From Roseovarius salinarum (GTDB taxonomy: Bacteria; Pseudomonadota; Alphaproteobacteria; Rhodobacterales; Rhodobacteraceae), in contig NZ_PHNT01000006.1 of assembly GCF_002834145.1 (NCBI RefSeq), forward strand, positions 1 to 64,000: DNA of 64,000 nt, in the 5' to 3' direction. Of this stretch, positions 16,777 through 23,846 are shown one piece after another (position 1 is the stretch's first letter; each line of letters starts with the position of its first letter). A program made the translations under genes and the position numbers. The notes beneath the pieces are model-generated. The model ran no database searches. It was not told the origin of the DNA and saw only the letters and a program-made list of their open reading frames with translations.

Positions 16777-17565
16777 ATGGAACTGGATGATGCCTATGCC
16801 AACGCCGCGCATATTCCCGGCGCCGAGGATTACCCGCCGCGATGGGCGGCGCGCGCGGCGGAATTCCGCGCTGCGCTGGCCGAAGCGCAACGCGCGGAAC
16901 TGGCCGTGCCCTATGGCCCCGGCGCGCGCGACCGCCTCGACCTGTTCCACCCCGAAGGCACGGCGCGTGGGCTCGCGGTTTTCGTGCATGGCGGTTACTG
17001 GCTGCGGTTCGACGGCAGTTTCTGGTCGCACCTGGCCGCAGGGCCGCTGGCGCGCGGCTGGGCGGTGGCCGTGCCCACCTACGACCTGTGCCCCGACGTG
17101 ACGATTGCCGAGATCACGCGGCAGGTGGGCCGGGCCGTTGCGGCGGCGGCCGGACGGGTCGGCGGGCCACTGGCGCTGGCCGGTCATTCCGCCGGCGGGC
17201 ACCTCGTGGCGCGGATGGCCGTGCCCGGCATTTTGCCGGCCGGGGTGGCGGCGCGGCTTGCCCGCGTCGTGCCGATCTCGCCCGTGGCCGATCTGCGCCC
17301 GCTGCTCGAGACCACGATGAACGAGACGCTGGGCCTCGACATGGCCGCCGCCGAGGCCGAAAGCCCCGTGCTCATGACGCCGATGGAGGTGCCCGTGACG
17401 GTCTGGGTGGGGGGTGACGAGCGGCCCGCTTTCCTCGACCAGGCGCGCTGGCTTGCGGATGCATGGGGCTGTGCCCGCGTCGTGGCCGAAGGCCGGCACC
17501 ACTTCGACGTGATCGAGGCCCTGGCCGACCCCGGCAGCGAGCTGGTCGCGACGCTTTGCCCGTGA
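16777..17565 (+). CDS. Alpha/beta hydrolase, arylformamidase (kynurenine formamidase)-like, 262 aa
   Basis: The fold signatures are 'FVHGGYW' (oxyanion region, around residue 67), the nucleophile elbow 'GHSAGGHLVARM' around residue 130, and a late His in 'EGRHHFDVIE' around 240. HGGYW is typical of the AFMID/esterase branch that removes the formyl group from N-formylkynurenine in tryptophan breakdown. No other kynurenine-pathway gene is nearby, so the substrate may differ. The ATG at 16777 has GGAG eight bases upstream; the very long open frame before it (from 15271) is the antisense shadow of gabD. It is convergent with the P1 peptidase gene. Confidence 0.82.
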   Translation: MELDDAYANAAHIPGAEDYPPRWAARAAEFRAALAEAQRAELAVPYGPGARDRLDLFHPEGTARGLAVFVHGGYWLRFDGSFWSHLAAGPLARGWAVAVPTYDLCPDVTIAEITRQVGRAVAAAAGRVGGPLALAGHSAGGHLVARMAVPGILPAGVAARLARVVPISPVADLRPLLETTMNETLGLDMAAAEAESPVLMTPMEVPVTVWVGGDERPAFLDQARWLADAWGCARVVAEGRHHFDVIEALADPGSELVATLCP

Positions 17566-17649
17566 TCTTCATCCAGCGTAAACTGCGCGCGCCGAAGGCG
17601 TCCCGGTGCGGCCGTCACACCGGCGGTGACGCGTGGGGCACCGGCGGAT

Positions 17650-17682
17650 GCCTCCGGCGGGAGTATTTCGGGCAAGATGAAG
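17650..17682 (+). repeat. Dispersed 33-bp intergenic repeat, copy 1
   Basis: Matches 56713-56745 at 29 of 33 positions, the first 19 bases being identical (GCCTCCGGCGGGAGTATTT). The core can form a small hairpin (CTCC-GGCG-GGAG) followed by TATTT, like a weak terminator. I recall near-identical strings scattered between genes in other Rhodobacterales. This copy sits between two convergent genes. Confidence 0.7.
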
Positions 17683-17683
17683 A

Positions 17684-18679
17684 TCAGGTGTGCCGGTCGG
17701 ACCAGCAGGGCAGCGCGTCGCCGGGTGCGGGGGTCGCCGCGAACACCGCGCGCGCGATGGCCCGCGCCATGCAGCTGGCCGCGGCGTGGCCCAGCACAAG
17801 CGCGTCCGCGAGCGGGGCGTCGAGGTCGTGCGCCCCGGTGGCGACGGCGAAGACAAGGTCGCCGTCCATCGGCGTGTGCGACGGGACCAGCGCGCGCGCC
17901 AGCCCGTCGTGCGCGGCGGTGGCCATGCGGGTGCAGGCGGGTTTGTCTAGGGCCGCGTCGGTGGCGACGATGCCGATGGTCGTGTTGGCGTGCGCCGCGA
18001 GCTTGGTGGGCGGTCGGGTCGTGTCGGGATAGGCCGGGGCGGGGCCCAGCCCGCCGAATTCGTCGTTCATTTCGAACGGCGCCGCCCAGAAATGCCGCCC
18101 GCCGCCCACGGTGGCCGAGCCCAGCGCGTTGACCGCCACCAGCGCGCCCACCGTCACGCCCGAGGGCAGCACGAGCGAGGCCGAGCCGAGCCCGCCCTTC
18201 AGCGTGGCCGTGGTGGCCCCGGTGCCCGCGCCGGCGGTGCCGAGCGTGAACTGCGCGCCCGCGGTATCGAGCGCGGCGGCCCCGAGCGCCTTGTAAGGGG
18301 ACGCCTTCCAGTCCTTCTCGCCGCCGTTGAGCAGGTCGAAGAGGATGGCCGCCGGAACGATGGGCACGCGCACGGCCCCCACCGCGAATCCGCGCCCGCG
18401 GGCGTGCAGCCCCTCGGCCACGCCGGAAGCGGAGTCGAGCCCGAAGGCGGAGCCGCCCGAGAGCACCAGCGCGTCCACCTGCGTGACCGTCCTGTCGGGG
18501 GCCAGCAGGTCGGTTTCGCGCGAGCCCGGCGCGCCGCCCATGACGTGCACGCCGGCGGTGAAGGGCGCGTCGGCGGTCAGGACCGTCACCCCGGTCTTGA
18601 TCGCATCGTCCTGCGCGTTGCCGACGGCGAGCCCCGGCACGTCTGTGATCAGGTTCGCCGGACCTGGCGAGGCGGTCAT
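17684..18679 (-). CDS. P1-family (DmpA/S58) peptidase, 331 aa
   Basis: Self-processing N-terminal-nucleophile aminopeptidase family. It opens with 'LITDVPGLAVGNAQDD', the usual start of this family. 'DALVLSGGSAFGLDSASGV' is around residue 80 and 'GVTVGALVAVNALGSATV' around residue 170; in the family the chain is cleaved before the catalytic Ser or Thr near this second motif. Ser in 'ALGSATV' is the likely nucleophile (family knowledge; not tested here). I chose ATG 18679 because GGGAG lies six bases upstream; an ATG eight codons earlier has no such site. It is divergent from creatinase. The substrate is unknown. Confidence 0.88.
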   Translation of the reverse strand: MTASPGPANLITDVPGLAVGNAQDDAIKTGVTVLTADAPFTAGVHVMGGAPGSRETDLLAPDRTVTQVDALVLSGGSAFGLDSASGVAEGLHARGRGFAVGAVRVPIVPAAILFDLLNGGEKDWKASPYKALGAAALDTAGAQFTLGTAGAGTGATTATLKGGLGSASLVLPSGVTVGALVAVNALGSATVGGGRHFWAAPFEMNDEFGGLGPAPAYPDTTRPPTKLAAHANTTIGIVATDAALDKPACTRMATAAHDGLARALVPSHTPMDGDLVFAVATGAHDLDAPLADALVLGHAAASCMARAIARAVFAATPAPGDALPCWSDRHT

Positions 18680-18837
18680 GGGCGTCTCCCCTGGCGGTTT
18701 CAATCATCTTGCCAGATCGCGCCGGATCGGCAAGGAAAGGCGCGGCCCCGGGCGATGGCGTCGCCCCGATTGCGCGGGCCGCCGTTTTCCCACAACAGTC
18801 CTGAACGCCGGGACCTTTCCTTGCAAGGAGGGTCGAC

Positions 18838-20046
18838 ATGACGGACCGCCCAGATTTCTATAGCTTCCACAACGGCGACAAGGCCACGCTGCCCTTTGCC
18901 GAAATCGAGTATGCCGCGCGGCTGAAGGGGCTGCGCGCGGCAATGGCCGAGGCCGGGGTGACGGCCTGCGTGCTGACCTCGATGCACAACGTCGCCTATT
19001 ACAGCGGGTTCCTCTACTGTTCCTTCGGCCGGCCCTACGCGCTGGTGGTGACCGAAAGCGAGAGCGTGACGGTCAGCGCGGGCATCGACGGCGGCCAGCC
19101 GTGGCGGCGGTGCCACGGCGACAACATCACCTACACCGACTGGCGGCAGGGCAACTTCTGGCGCGCCATCCGCGCGGTCGCGGGCGAGGGGCGCGTCGTG
19201 GGTTACGAGGGCGATCATCTTACGCTTCAGGCGCGCGACGCGCTGGAGGATTTTCTGGCACCGCTCACGATGGTCGACATCGCCCCGGCCACCATGCGCC
19301 AGCGCATGAGGAAATCGCCGGCCGAGATCGCGCTGATCCGGCAGGGCGCCGCGGTGGCGGACGCGGGCGGTTACGCGATCCGCGAGGCCGTTCGCGAGGG
19401 CGCGCGCGAGATCGACGTGGCGATGGCCGGACGGGACGCGATGGAGCTGGAGATCGCCCGCCGTTTCCCCGATGCCGAGTACCGCGACACCTGGGTCTGG
19501 TTCCAGTCGGGCATCAACACCGACGGGGCACACAACCCGGTGACCGGGCGGCACCTGCGGCGCGGCGACATCCTGTCGCTCAACACCTTTCCGATGATCT
19601 CGGGTTATTACACGGCGCTGGAGCGCACGATGTTCCTGGGCGAGGTCGACGACGCCTCCGCCGCGATCTGGGACGCCAACGTCGCTGCGCACGAACACGG
19701 TATCTCCCGACTCGGGCCGGGCGTGTCCTGTGCCGAGGTTACGGCGGCGATCAATGCCTTCCTCTCGGACCGCGGGCTGCTGCATTACCGCAGCTTCGGC
19801 TACGGGCATTCCTTCGGGATCCTCAGCCATTATTACGGGCGCGAGGCCGGGCTGGAGCTGCGCGAGGACGTGGACACCGTGCTGGAGCCCGGCATGGTGA
19901 TCTCGATGGAGCCGATGCTGACCATCCCCGAAGGGCAGCCCGGCGCGGGCGGCTACCGCGAACACGACATCCTGATCATCACCGAGGACGGCTGCGAGAA
20001 CATCACCGGCTACCCTTACGGGCCGGGATTCAACGTGGTGGGGTGA
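18838..20046 (+). CDS. Creatinase (creatine amidinohydrolase), 402 aa
   Basis: Cleaves creatine to sarcosine and urea. The N-terminus 'PDFYSFHNGDKATLPF' is highly characteristic of creatinase within the pita-bread (M24) fold, and the length of 402 matches. The catalytic His lies in 'FGYGHSFGILSH' around residue 320, with 'VISMEPML' and 'YREHDILII' following; the metal ligands of M24 peptidases are not retained, as expected for creatinase. A strong AAGGAGGG precedes ATG 18838. No transporter, regulator or sarcosine oxidase gene is adjacent, but a DgcA-like demethylase at 56815 fits N-methylated amine use by the organism. Confidence 0.92.
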   Translation: MTDRPDFYSFHNGDKATLPFAEIEYAARLKGLRAAMAEAGVTACVLTSMHNVAYYSGFLYCSFGRPYALVVTESESVTVSAGIDGGQPWRRCHGDNITYTDWRQGNFWRAIRAVAGEGRVVGYEGDHLTLQARDALEDFLAPLTMVDIAPATMRQRMRKSPAEIALIRQGAAVADAGGYAIREAVREGAREIDVAMAGRDAMELEIARRFPDAEYRDTWVWFQSGINTDGAHNPVTGRHLRRGDILSLNTFPMISGYYTALERTMFLGEVDDASAAIWDANVAAHEHGISRLGPGVSCAEVTAAINAFLSDRGLLHYRSFGYGHSFGILSHYYGREAGLELREDVDTVLEPGMVISMEPMLTIPEGQPGAGGYREHDILIITEDGCENITGYPYGPGFNVVG

Positions 20047-20082
20047 GCCGGGCGCCCCCGGGCAGGGGCGCCCGCACAGGGG

Positions 20083-20163
20083 TCACATCGCCGCTGCGGT
20101 CACGGCCCACACCAACATCAGCGCGGTGAAGGCGGCGGCGGTCGGATAGATCACACGGGTCAT
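20083..20163 (-). CDS. Predicted 26-residue single-helix membrane protein
   Basis: A short frame with ATG at 20161-20163 encodes 26 residues: a basic N-terminus (Thr-Arg), one hydrophobic stretch rich in Ala, Leu and Trp, and almost no tail. An excellent ribosome-binding site (GAGGAG) lies seven bases upstream of the ATG. Such small membrane subunits are typical of respiratory or transport complexes, but no partner is adjacent; creatinase ends 36 bases away on the other strand. I do not recognise a family. The ribosome-binding site and clean hydrophobic profile are the only support. Confidence 0.5.
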   Translation of the reverse strand: MTRVIYPTAAAFTALMLVWAVTAAAM

Positions 20164-20387
20164 CTGGCGTCTCCTCGGTTTGCGTGGTGCGGCGCGTTGC
20201 GGCCGCGTGAAACCGAGATCGGAAGCCCTGGCCGGAACCGGAAGGACCGGCCCGGTCATATCTGGTGACAAGCCCGCCAGCCCGGCGTGAGCGGCGCCGT
20301 TCCTGCACACCGATCGGGGCCTGCGCGCACGCACCCGGCACAATGGAAGCGCCCGCGCCCGTTGGGTCACGCGGCCGTCAGCCCGGC

Positions 20388-20810
20388 CTAGGACCCGTCA
20401 CTGCCCGGCGCCGCAACCGTGACCGCGATCTCGAGACGCCGCCAGATATCTTCGGGTCGCCACGGCTGGCCGTAATCGAGAACGATGCGGGCCTTGCCCG
20501 CCGTGCGGCCGGTCACGGCCCATGTCGCAACCATCGGCGCCCCCACGATGGGAAGGTCGCCTTCGGTCTCGCCGGCCGCCGCCGTGCCCAGCGCCTCGAT
20601 GTCGAGGATCGCAAGGTTGCGGCTGGCGGTTTCGTTGAGCCGCCACGCCGCGCCGGTCGAGGGGTTGGTTTCGGCCGAGACTTCCGCCGTCTCGCCAACG
20701 GTGACGGCGATCGCGCGGGTTTCGGCATGTAGGGGGTCCACCTCCTCGGCACCGGCGGGCGGGGCGGGGAGGGTGGCAATGCAAAGGGCAAGGACGGTAG
20801 CGCGCGGCAT
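20388..20810 (-). CDS. Chagasin-like (I42 family) cysteine-protease inhibitor, 140 aa
   Basis: Exported: a signal peptide precedes 'AEEVDPLHAETRAIAVTVGE'. The three inhibitory loops of chagasin are recognisable. 'NPSTGAAWRL' (loop L4, usually NPTTGY) is at about residue 49. 'GAPMVATWAVTGRTAGKARIVLDY' holds the segment equivalent to the GxPG loop, and 'GQPWRPE' (RPW-type loop) is near residue 115. I42 proteins block papain-type proteases; bacterial copies are periplasmic or lipoproteins of unknown target. The key Pro/Gly positions are partly changed, so activity is not certain. ATG 20810 has GGAGATC just upstream. It stands alone on its strand. Confidence 0.75.
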   Translation of the reverse strand: MPRATVLALCIATLPAPPAGAEEVDPLHAETRAIAVTVGETAEVSAETNPSTGAAWRLNETASRNLAILDIEALGTAAAGETEGDLPIVGAPMVATWAVTGRTAGKARIVLDYGQPWRPEDIWRRLEIAVTVAAPGSDGS

Positions 20811-20965
20811 GTGATCTCCGTTTCGGCCAGGAACCTCAGGATACCCGCGCGGACGGGTGTGGCAAGTCCGCGCGCGGCACGCTTGAAAGGCGGTGGCACG
20901 GCGCGCATTTGCACGGTATGAGGGGCCGGGCGCCCGTCACATCCACGCGCGCCGGGGGCAACGGC

Positions 20966-21232
20966 ATGCTGCAGCTTCTGCGACTGGTCATCTTCGGGTT
21001 CCTGTTCCTGACGGCGGTCTATGTCGTGGTGTCGCTCTGGTCGCGGTCGGTGCGCAAGCGCAAGCTGCGCCGCGAGTGGGAGGAGATCGGCCGACCGGGC
21101 GACCGGGATGCCTATGTCCGGGCAGGGATGGAGGACTATGACCATTCGCTGCGCCGCAAGGCGCTGCTGCTGGTCTACATCGTGCCGGTGCTGGCGGTGC
21201 TCACCATCATCTACGTCGTGAACTTCATGTGA
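20966..21232 (+). CDS. Conserved small membrane protein, 88 aa
   Basis: Two predicted membrane helices (residues ~4-22 and ~65-86) flank a charged middle ('RSVRKRKLRREWEEIG', 'MEDYDHSLRRK'). This layout matches a hypothetical family widespread in Rhodobacterales. The ATG at 20966 was chosen because it places the first helix at the N-terminus; upstream in-frame starts add a Gly/Arg-rich stretch. The DUF1523 gene begins 11 bases downstream, so the two are almost certainly co-transcribed and may act together at the membrane. No function is known. Confidence 0.75.
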   Translation: MLQLLRLVIFGFLFLTAVYVVVSLWSRSVRKRKLRREWEEIGRPGDRDAYVRAGMEDYDHSLRRKALLLVYIVPVLAVLTIIYVVNFM

Positions 21233-21243
21233 GGAGCGGTCGA

Positions 21244-21825
21244 ATGGTCTATGTCAAATGGGGGTTCTGGGGGCTGTTCTGGTTGATCGTCCTTGCCTTC
21301 CTCCACTACACCCTGCCCCAGCACGACGTGGTGCGCATCACCGACACCTACGAGAAACGCGTGGATCCCGGCGACAACGCGCTGTTCTGGGCCAACGCCG
21401 ACACCGGGGGCGACCCGAACCGGGCCACCCGCGACGTGTTCTTCATCCAGACGTTCCAGGCCGACGACGACCCGATGATCTATCGCAACGAGGACACGGG
21501 CTGGGGCTGGCCGCCGTATTTCAAGTTCGACACCTCGAACCTCCAGGCCGAGGCGGCCGACCTGATCTCGAAAAAGAGCGAGGGGGCGCCGCAGTGGGTG
21601 GCGATCCGCCACTACGGCTGGCGCAACGAGTTCCTGTCGATCTATCCCAACGCGATCAGCCTGTGGGCGGTCGAAAGCCCCGACGTGCGGATCATCCCGT
21701 GGTTCAACATCATCTTCCTGACCGTGCTGGCCGCGCTGGTCTGGGGGATCTGGGTGCGCTGGAAGCGGTTCCGCGAGAACCGTATCGACCCGGCGATCGA
21801 TGACCTGACCGACGGCTGGGGCTGA
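21244..21825 (+). CDS. DUF1523 family membrane protein, 193 aa
   Basis: An N-terminal helix ('WGFWGLFWLIVLAFLHYTL') and a C-terminal helix around residue 165 enclose a soluble domain of ~130 residues, probably periplasmic. It includes 'HDVVRITDTYEKRVD', 'RDVFFIQTF', 'EDTGWGWPPYFKFDT' and 'AIRHYGWRNEFLSIYPNAI'. This sequence pattern is that of DUF1523, conserved in Rhodobacterales and some other proteobacteria, with no established role. The ATG at 21244 has AGGAGCGG upstream; a slightly earlier GTG is possible. It is second in a two-gene unit with the 88-residue membrane protein. Confidence 0.85.
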   Translation: MVYVKWGFWGLFWLIVLAFLHYTLPQHDVVRITDTYEKRVDPGDNALFWANADTGGDPNRATRDVFFIQTFQADDDPMIYRNEDTGWGWPPYFKFDTSNLQAEAADLISKKSEGAPQWVAIRHYGWRNEFLSIYPNAISLWAVESPDVRIIPWFNIIFLTVLAALVWGIWVRWKRFRENRIDPAIDDLTDGWG

Positions 21826-21894
21826 TGGGGCTGACCGCGCGGCAACGGCGCTGCCGGTGAACGGCGCTGGACAGGCGTGGCGCGCGGTGTCAGG

Positions 21895-21906
21895 ATTTGA
21901 TCAAAT
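21895..21906. promoter_or_regulatory. Perfect 12-bp palindrome upstream of the aminotransferase
   Basis: ATTTGATCAAAT is a perfect inverted repeat without spacer, ending 21 bases before the aminotransferase start. It is an AT-rich island in GC-rich surroundings. The half-sites resemble FNR halves (TTGAT/ATCAA) but lack the 4-base spacer, so another dimeric regulator is more likely. Confidence 0.4.
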
Positions 21907-21927
21907 GCGGCCATCCGGAGGCACCCG

Positions 21928-23280
21928 ATGAAGGACGACAATTTCCTGCGCGAGATGAACGCGCGTCACCTGTGGCATCCGATGGGGCATCCGGGCCAGG
22001 CGCAGGAAAACGCGCCGCGGATCATCAAGGGCGCCGATGGCGTGCGCATCACCGACATCGACGGCCACAGCGCCGTGGACGCAGTGGGCGGCCTGTGGTG
22101 TGTCAACCTCGGCTATTCCAACGACACGGTGAAACAGGCGATCGCCGACCAGCTCTGGCAGCTGCCCTATTACTCGGCCTTTGCCGGCACCACGAACCCG
22201 CCCGCGATCGAGGCGTCCTACGCGGTGCAGGAGTTCTTTGCCCCCGACGGGATGGCGCGGGCCTTCTTCACCTCGGGCGGGTCGGATTCGGTGGACACGG
22301 CGCTGCGGCTGGCACGCCAGTATCACCGCCTGCGCGGCCAGCCGGCGCGCACCAAGTTCCTGAGCCTGAAGAAGGGGTATCACGGCACGCATTTCGGCGG
22401 GGCGAGCGTGAACGGAAACAATCGCTTCCGCATCGGCTACGAACCGCTTCTGGCCGGGTGCTTCCACCTGCCGTCGCCCTATACCTACCGCAACCCGTTC
22501 GACGAAACCGACCCGGACAAGCTGGCCGACCGGATCGCTGCGGCCGCCGTGGACGAGATCGAGTTCCAGGGCCCCGACAGCATCGCCGCCTTCATCATGG
22601 AACCCGTCCAGGGCGCGGGCGGCGTGATCGTGCCCGGCGCCGGCTTCATGAGCCGGATGCGCGAGATCTGCGACCGCTACGGCATCCTGATGATCTCGGA
22701 CGAGGTCATCACGGGTTTCGGGCGGCTGGGCGACTGGTCGGGCGCGCGGCACTGGGGCGTGCAGCCCGACATGATGACCACGGCCAAGGGTATCACCAGC
22801 GGCTATTTCCCCGTGGGGGCCGCCCTGATGAGCGAGAAGGTGGCGGAGGTCTTCGAAAGTTCAGAGCCCGCCGAGGGCAGCATCTGGCACGGCTACACCT
22901 ACTCGGCGCACCCTGTGGGCGCGGCCGCGGTCGTGGCCACGCTGGCCGAGACGCAGCGGCTGGACCTGAAGGCGAACGCCGCCGCGCGGGGCACGCAGCT
23001 TCACGAGGGTGCGAAGAAGCTGGCCGAGAAACATGACATCGTTGGCGACGTGCGCGGGGGTCATGGCCTGATGCTGGGGATGGAACTGGTCAGCGACCGC
23101 GCGGCGAAGACGCCGATGGACGCCGAAACCATGACGCGCGTGCACACCGCCGCCTACGATGCGGGGGCCATGGTGCGTCTTGGCGCGCACAACATCCTGA
23201 TGTCGCCGCCGCTGACGATTTCCGAGGCCGAGATCGACACGATCCTGTCGGCGCTGGACACGGGGCTCGCAGCCGCCTGA
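21928..23280 (+). CDS. Class III PLP aminotransferase (omega-amino acid:pyruvate type), 450 aa
   Basis: Transfers amino groups from omega-amino acids or amines, usually to pyruvate. The PLP lysine is in 'MMTTAKGITSGYFPVGA' around residue 285. The class III block 'IMEPVQGAGGVIVPGAGFM' and the cofactor Asp in 'LMISDEVITGFGRLG' precede it; 'SGGSDSVDTALRLARQYH' binds the phosphate. The N-terminus 'LWHPMGHPGQ' is typical of the taurine/beta-alanine/GABA-type pyruvate aminotransferases found in roseobacters. The ATG at 21928 has GGAGG eight bases upstream. No dedicated downstream dehydrogenase is adjacent, so the amine is not identified. Confidence 0.9.
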   Translation: MKDDNFLREMNARHLWHPMGHPGQAQENAPRIIKGADGVRITDIDGHSAVDAVGGLWCVNLGYSNDTVKQAIADQLWQLPYYSAFAGTTNPPAIEASYAVQEFFAPDGMARAFFTSGGSDSVDTALRLARQYHRLRGQPARTKFLSLKKGYHGTHFGGASVNGNNRFRIGYEPLLAGCFHLPSPYTYRNPFDETDPDKLADRIAAAAVDEIEFQGPDSIAAFIMEPVQGAGGVIVPGAGFMSRMREICDRYGILMISDEVITGFGRLGDWSGARHWGVQPDMMTTAKGITSGYFPVGAALMSEKVAEVFESSEPAEGSIWHGYTYSAHPVGAAAVVATLAETQRLDLKANAAARGTQLHEGAKKLAEKHDIVGDVRGGHGLMLGMELVSDRAAKTPMDAETMTRVHTAAYDAGAMVRLGAHNILMSPPLTISEAEIDTILSALDTGLAAA

Positions 23281-23320
23281 CGTGGCATCACGTGTCGCGG
23301 TCGCCCGTCAAATCGCGCGC

Positions 23321-23608
23321 TCAGTCATGCCTATTGAAGGCGTTGCGCATGGCCTCGCCCATCGCGTGCCAGGCACGGTCACAGCCGGCCTTCAGGTCCG
23401 ACCAGGCGTCGAGGTTCGACTTCCGCAGTTTCTGCAACTCTTCCTCGAGCTCTTCGCGGCGCTTCTTCAGGTCTTCGACGCGCTCGCGGATCTCGTCCTG
23501 GGCCTGTTCGCGGGCTTCGTCCGCCTTGGCCTGAAGCTTGGCGATATCCTCGTTCCATTCGTCGAGCTTCGCCTGAAGCTTCTCTTCATACGTTTTCCTT
23601 TCGTCCAT
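23321..23608 (-). CDS. Coiled-coil protein, 95 aa
   Basis: Almost the whole chain up to residue 65 is charged heptad-like sequence ('YEEKLQAKLDEWNEDIAKLQ', 'EDLKKRREELEEELQKLRKS'), predicted as one long coiled coil. It is followed by an amphipathic segment 'AWSDLKAGCDRAWHAMGEA'. The opening 'MDERKTYEEKLQAKLDEW' matches a family of small proteobacterial proteins, sometimes listed as sll1863-type stress proteins. No signal peptide. GGAGATGG precedes the ATG at 23608. It is convergent with the aminotransferase gene, 40 bases apart. Function unknown. Confidence 0.8.
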   Translation of the reverse strand: MDERKTYEEKLQAKLDEWNEDIAKLQAKADEAREQAQDEIRERVEDLKKRREELEEELQKLRKSNLDAWSDLKAGCDRAWHAMGEAMRNAFNRHD

Positions 23609-23790
23609 GAAACCATCTCCGTTCGAAAATCACCGGTCGCCCACGCCGTTTGCGCGGCCACGAATTTCCAGATGATGTATGCAGGCCGCGGCGGGCCATC
23701 AACCGGACGCACGCGCGCGCCAAGGGTGAGCGAAGGGGGCTGTGCGCGCGTGTCTGCGGGGCGTCAGATCGTCACAACGGCCGGCCGGGA

Positions 23791-23820
23791 TTGAAATACA
23801 CATTCAAAATGTCCTATATG
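23791..23820 (+). promoter_or_regulatory. Promoter of the DUF442-SQR gene with a 13-bp palindrome
   Basis: An AT-rich island holds a -35-like TTGAAA (23791-23796) and a -10-like TATATG (23815-23820), spacing 18. Inside the spacer is the inverted repeat ACATT-CAA-AATGT (23800-23812). It does not match ATTC-N8-GAAT, so a different regulator, or a diverged site, must be assumed. Confidence 0.45.
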
Positions 23821-23846
23821 ACGTGAAAACCCAAGGAGACCCCAAA

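Noticed and set aside
23791-23812. FNR-type or BigR-type site upstream of the DUF442-SQR gene
   Set aside because: The repeats TTGAA-N7-TTCAA and ACATT-CAA-AATGT do not match TTGAT-N4-ATCAA or ATTC-N8-GAAT.
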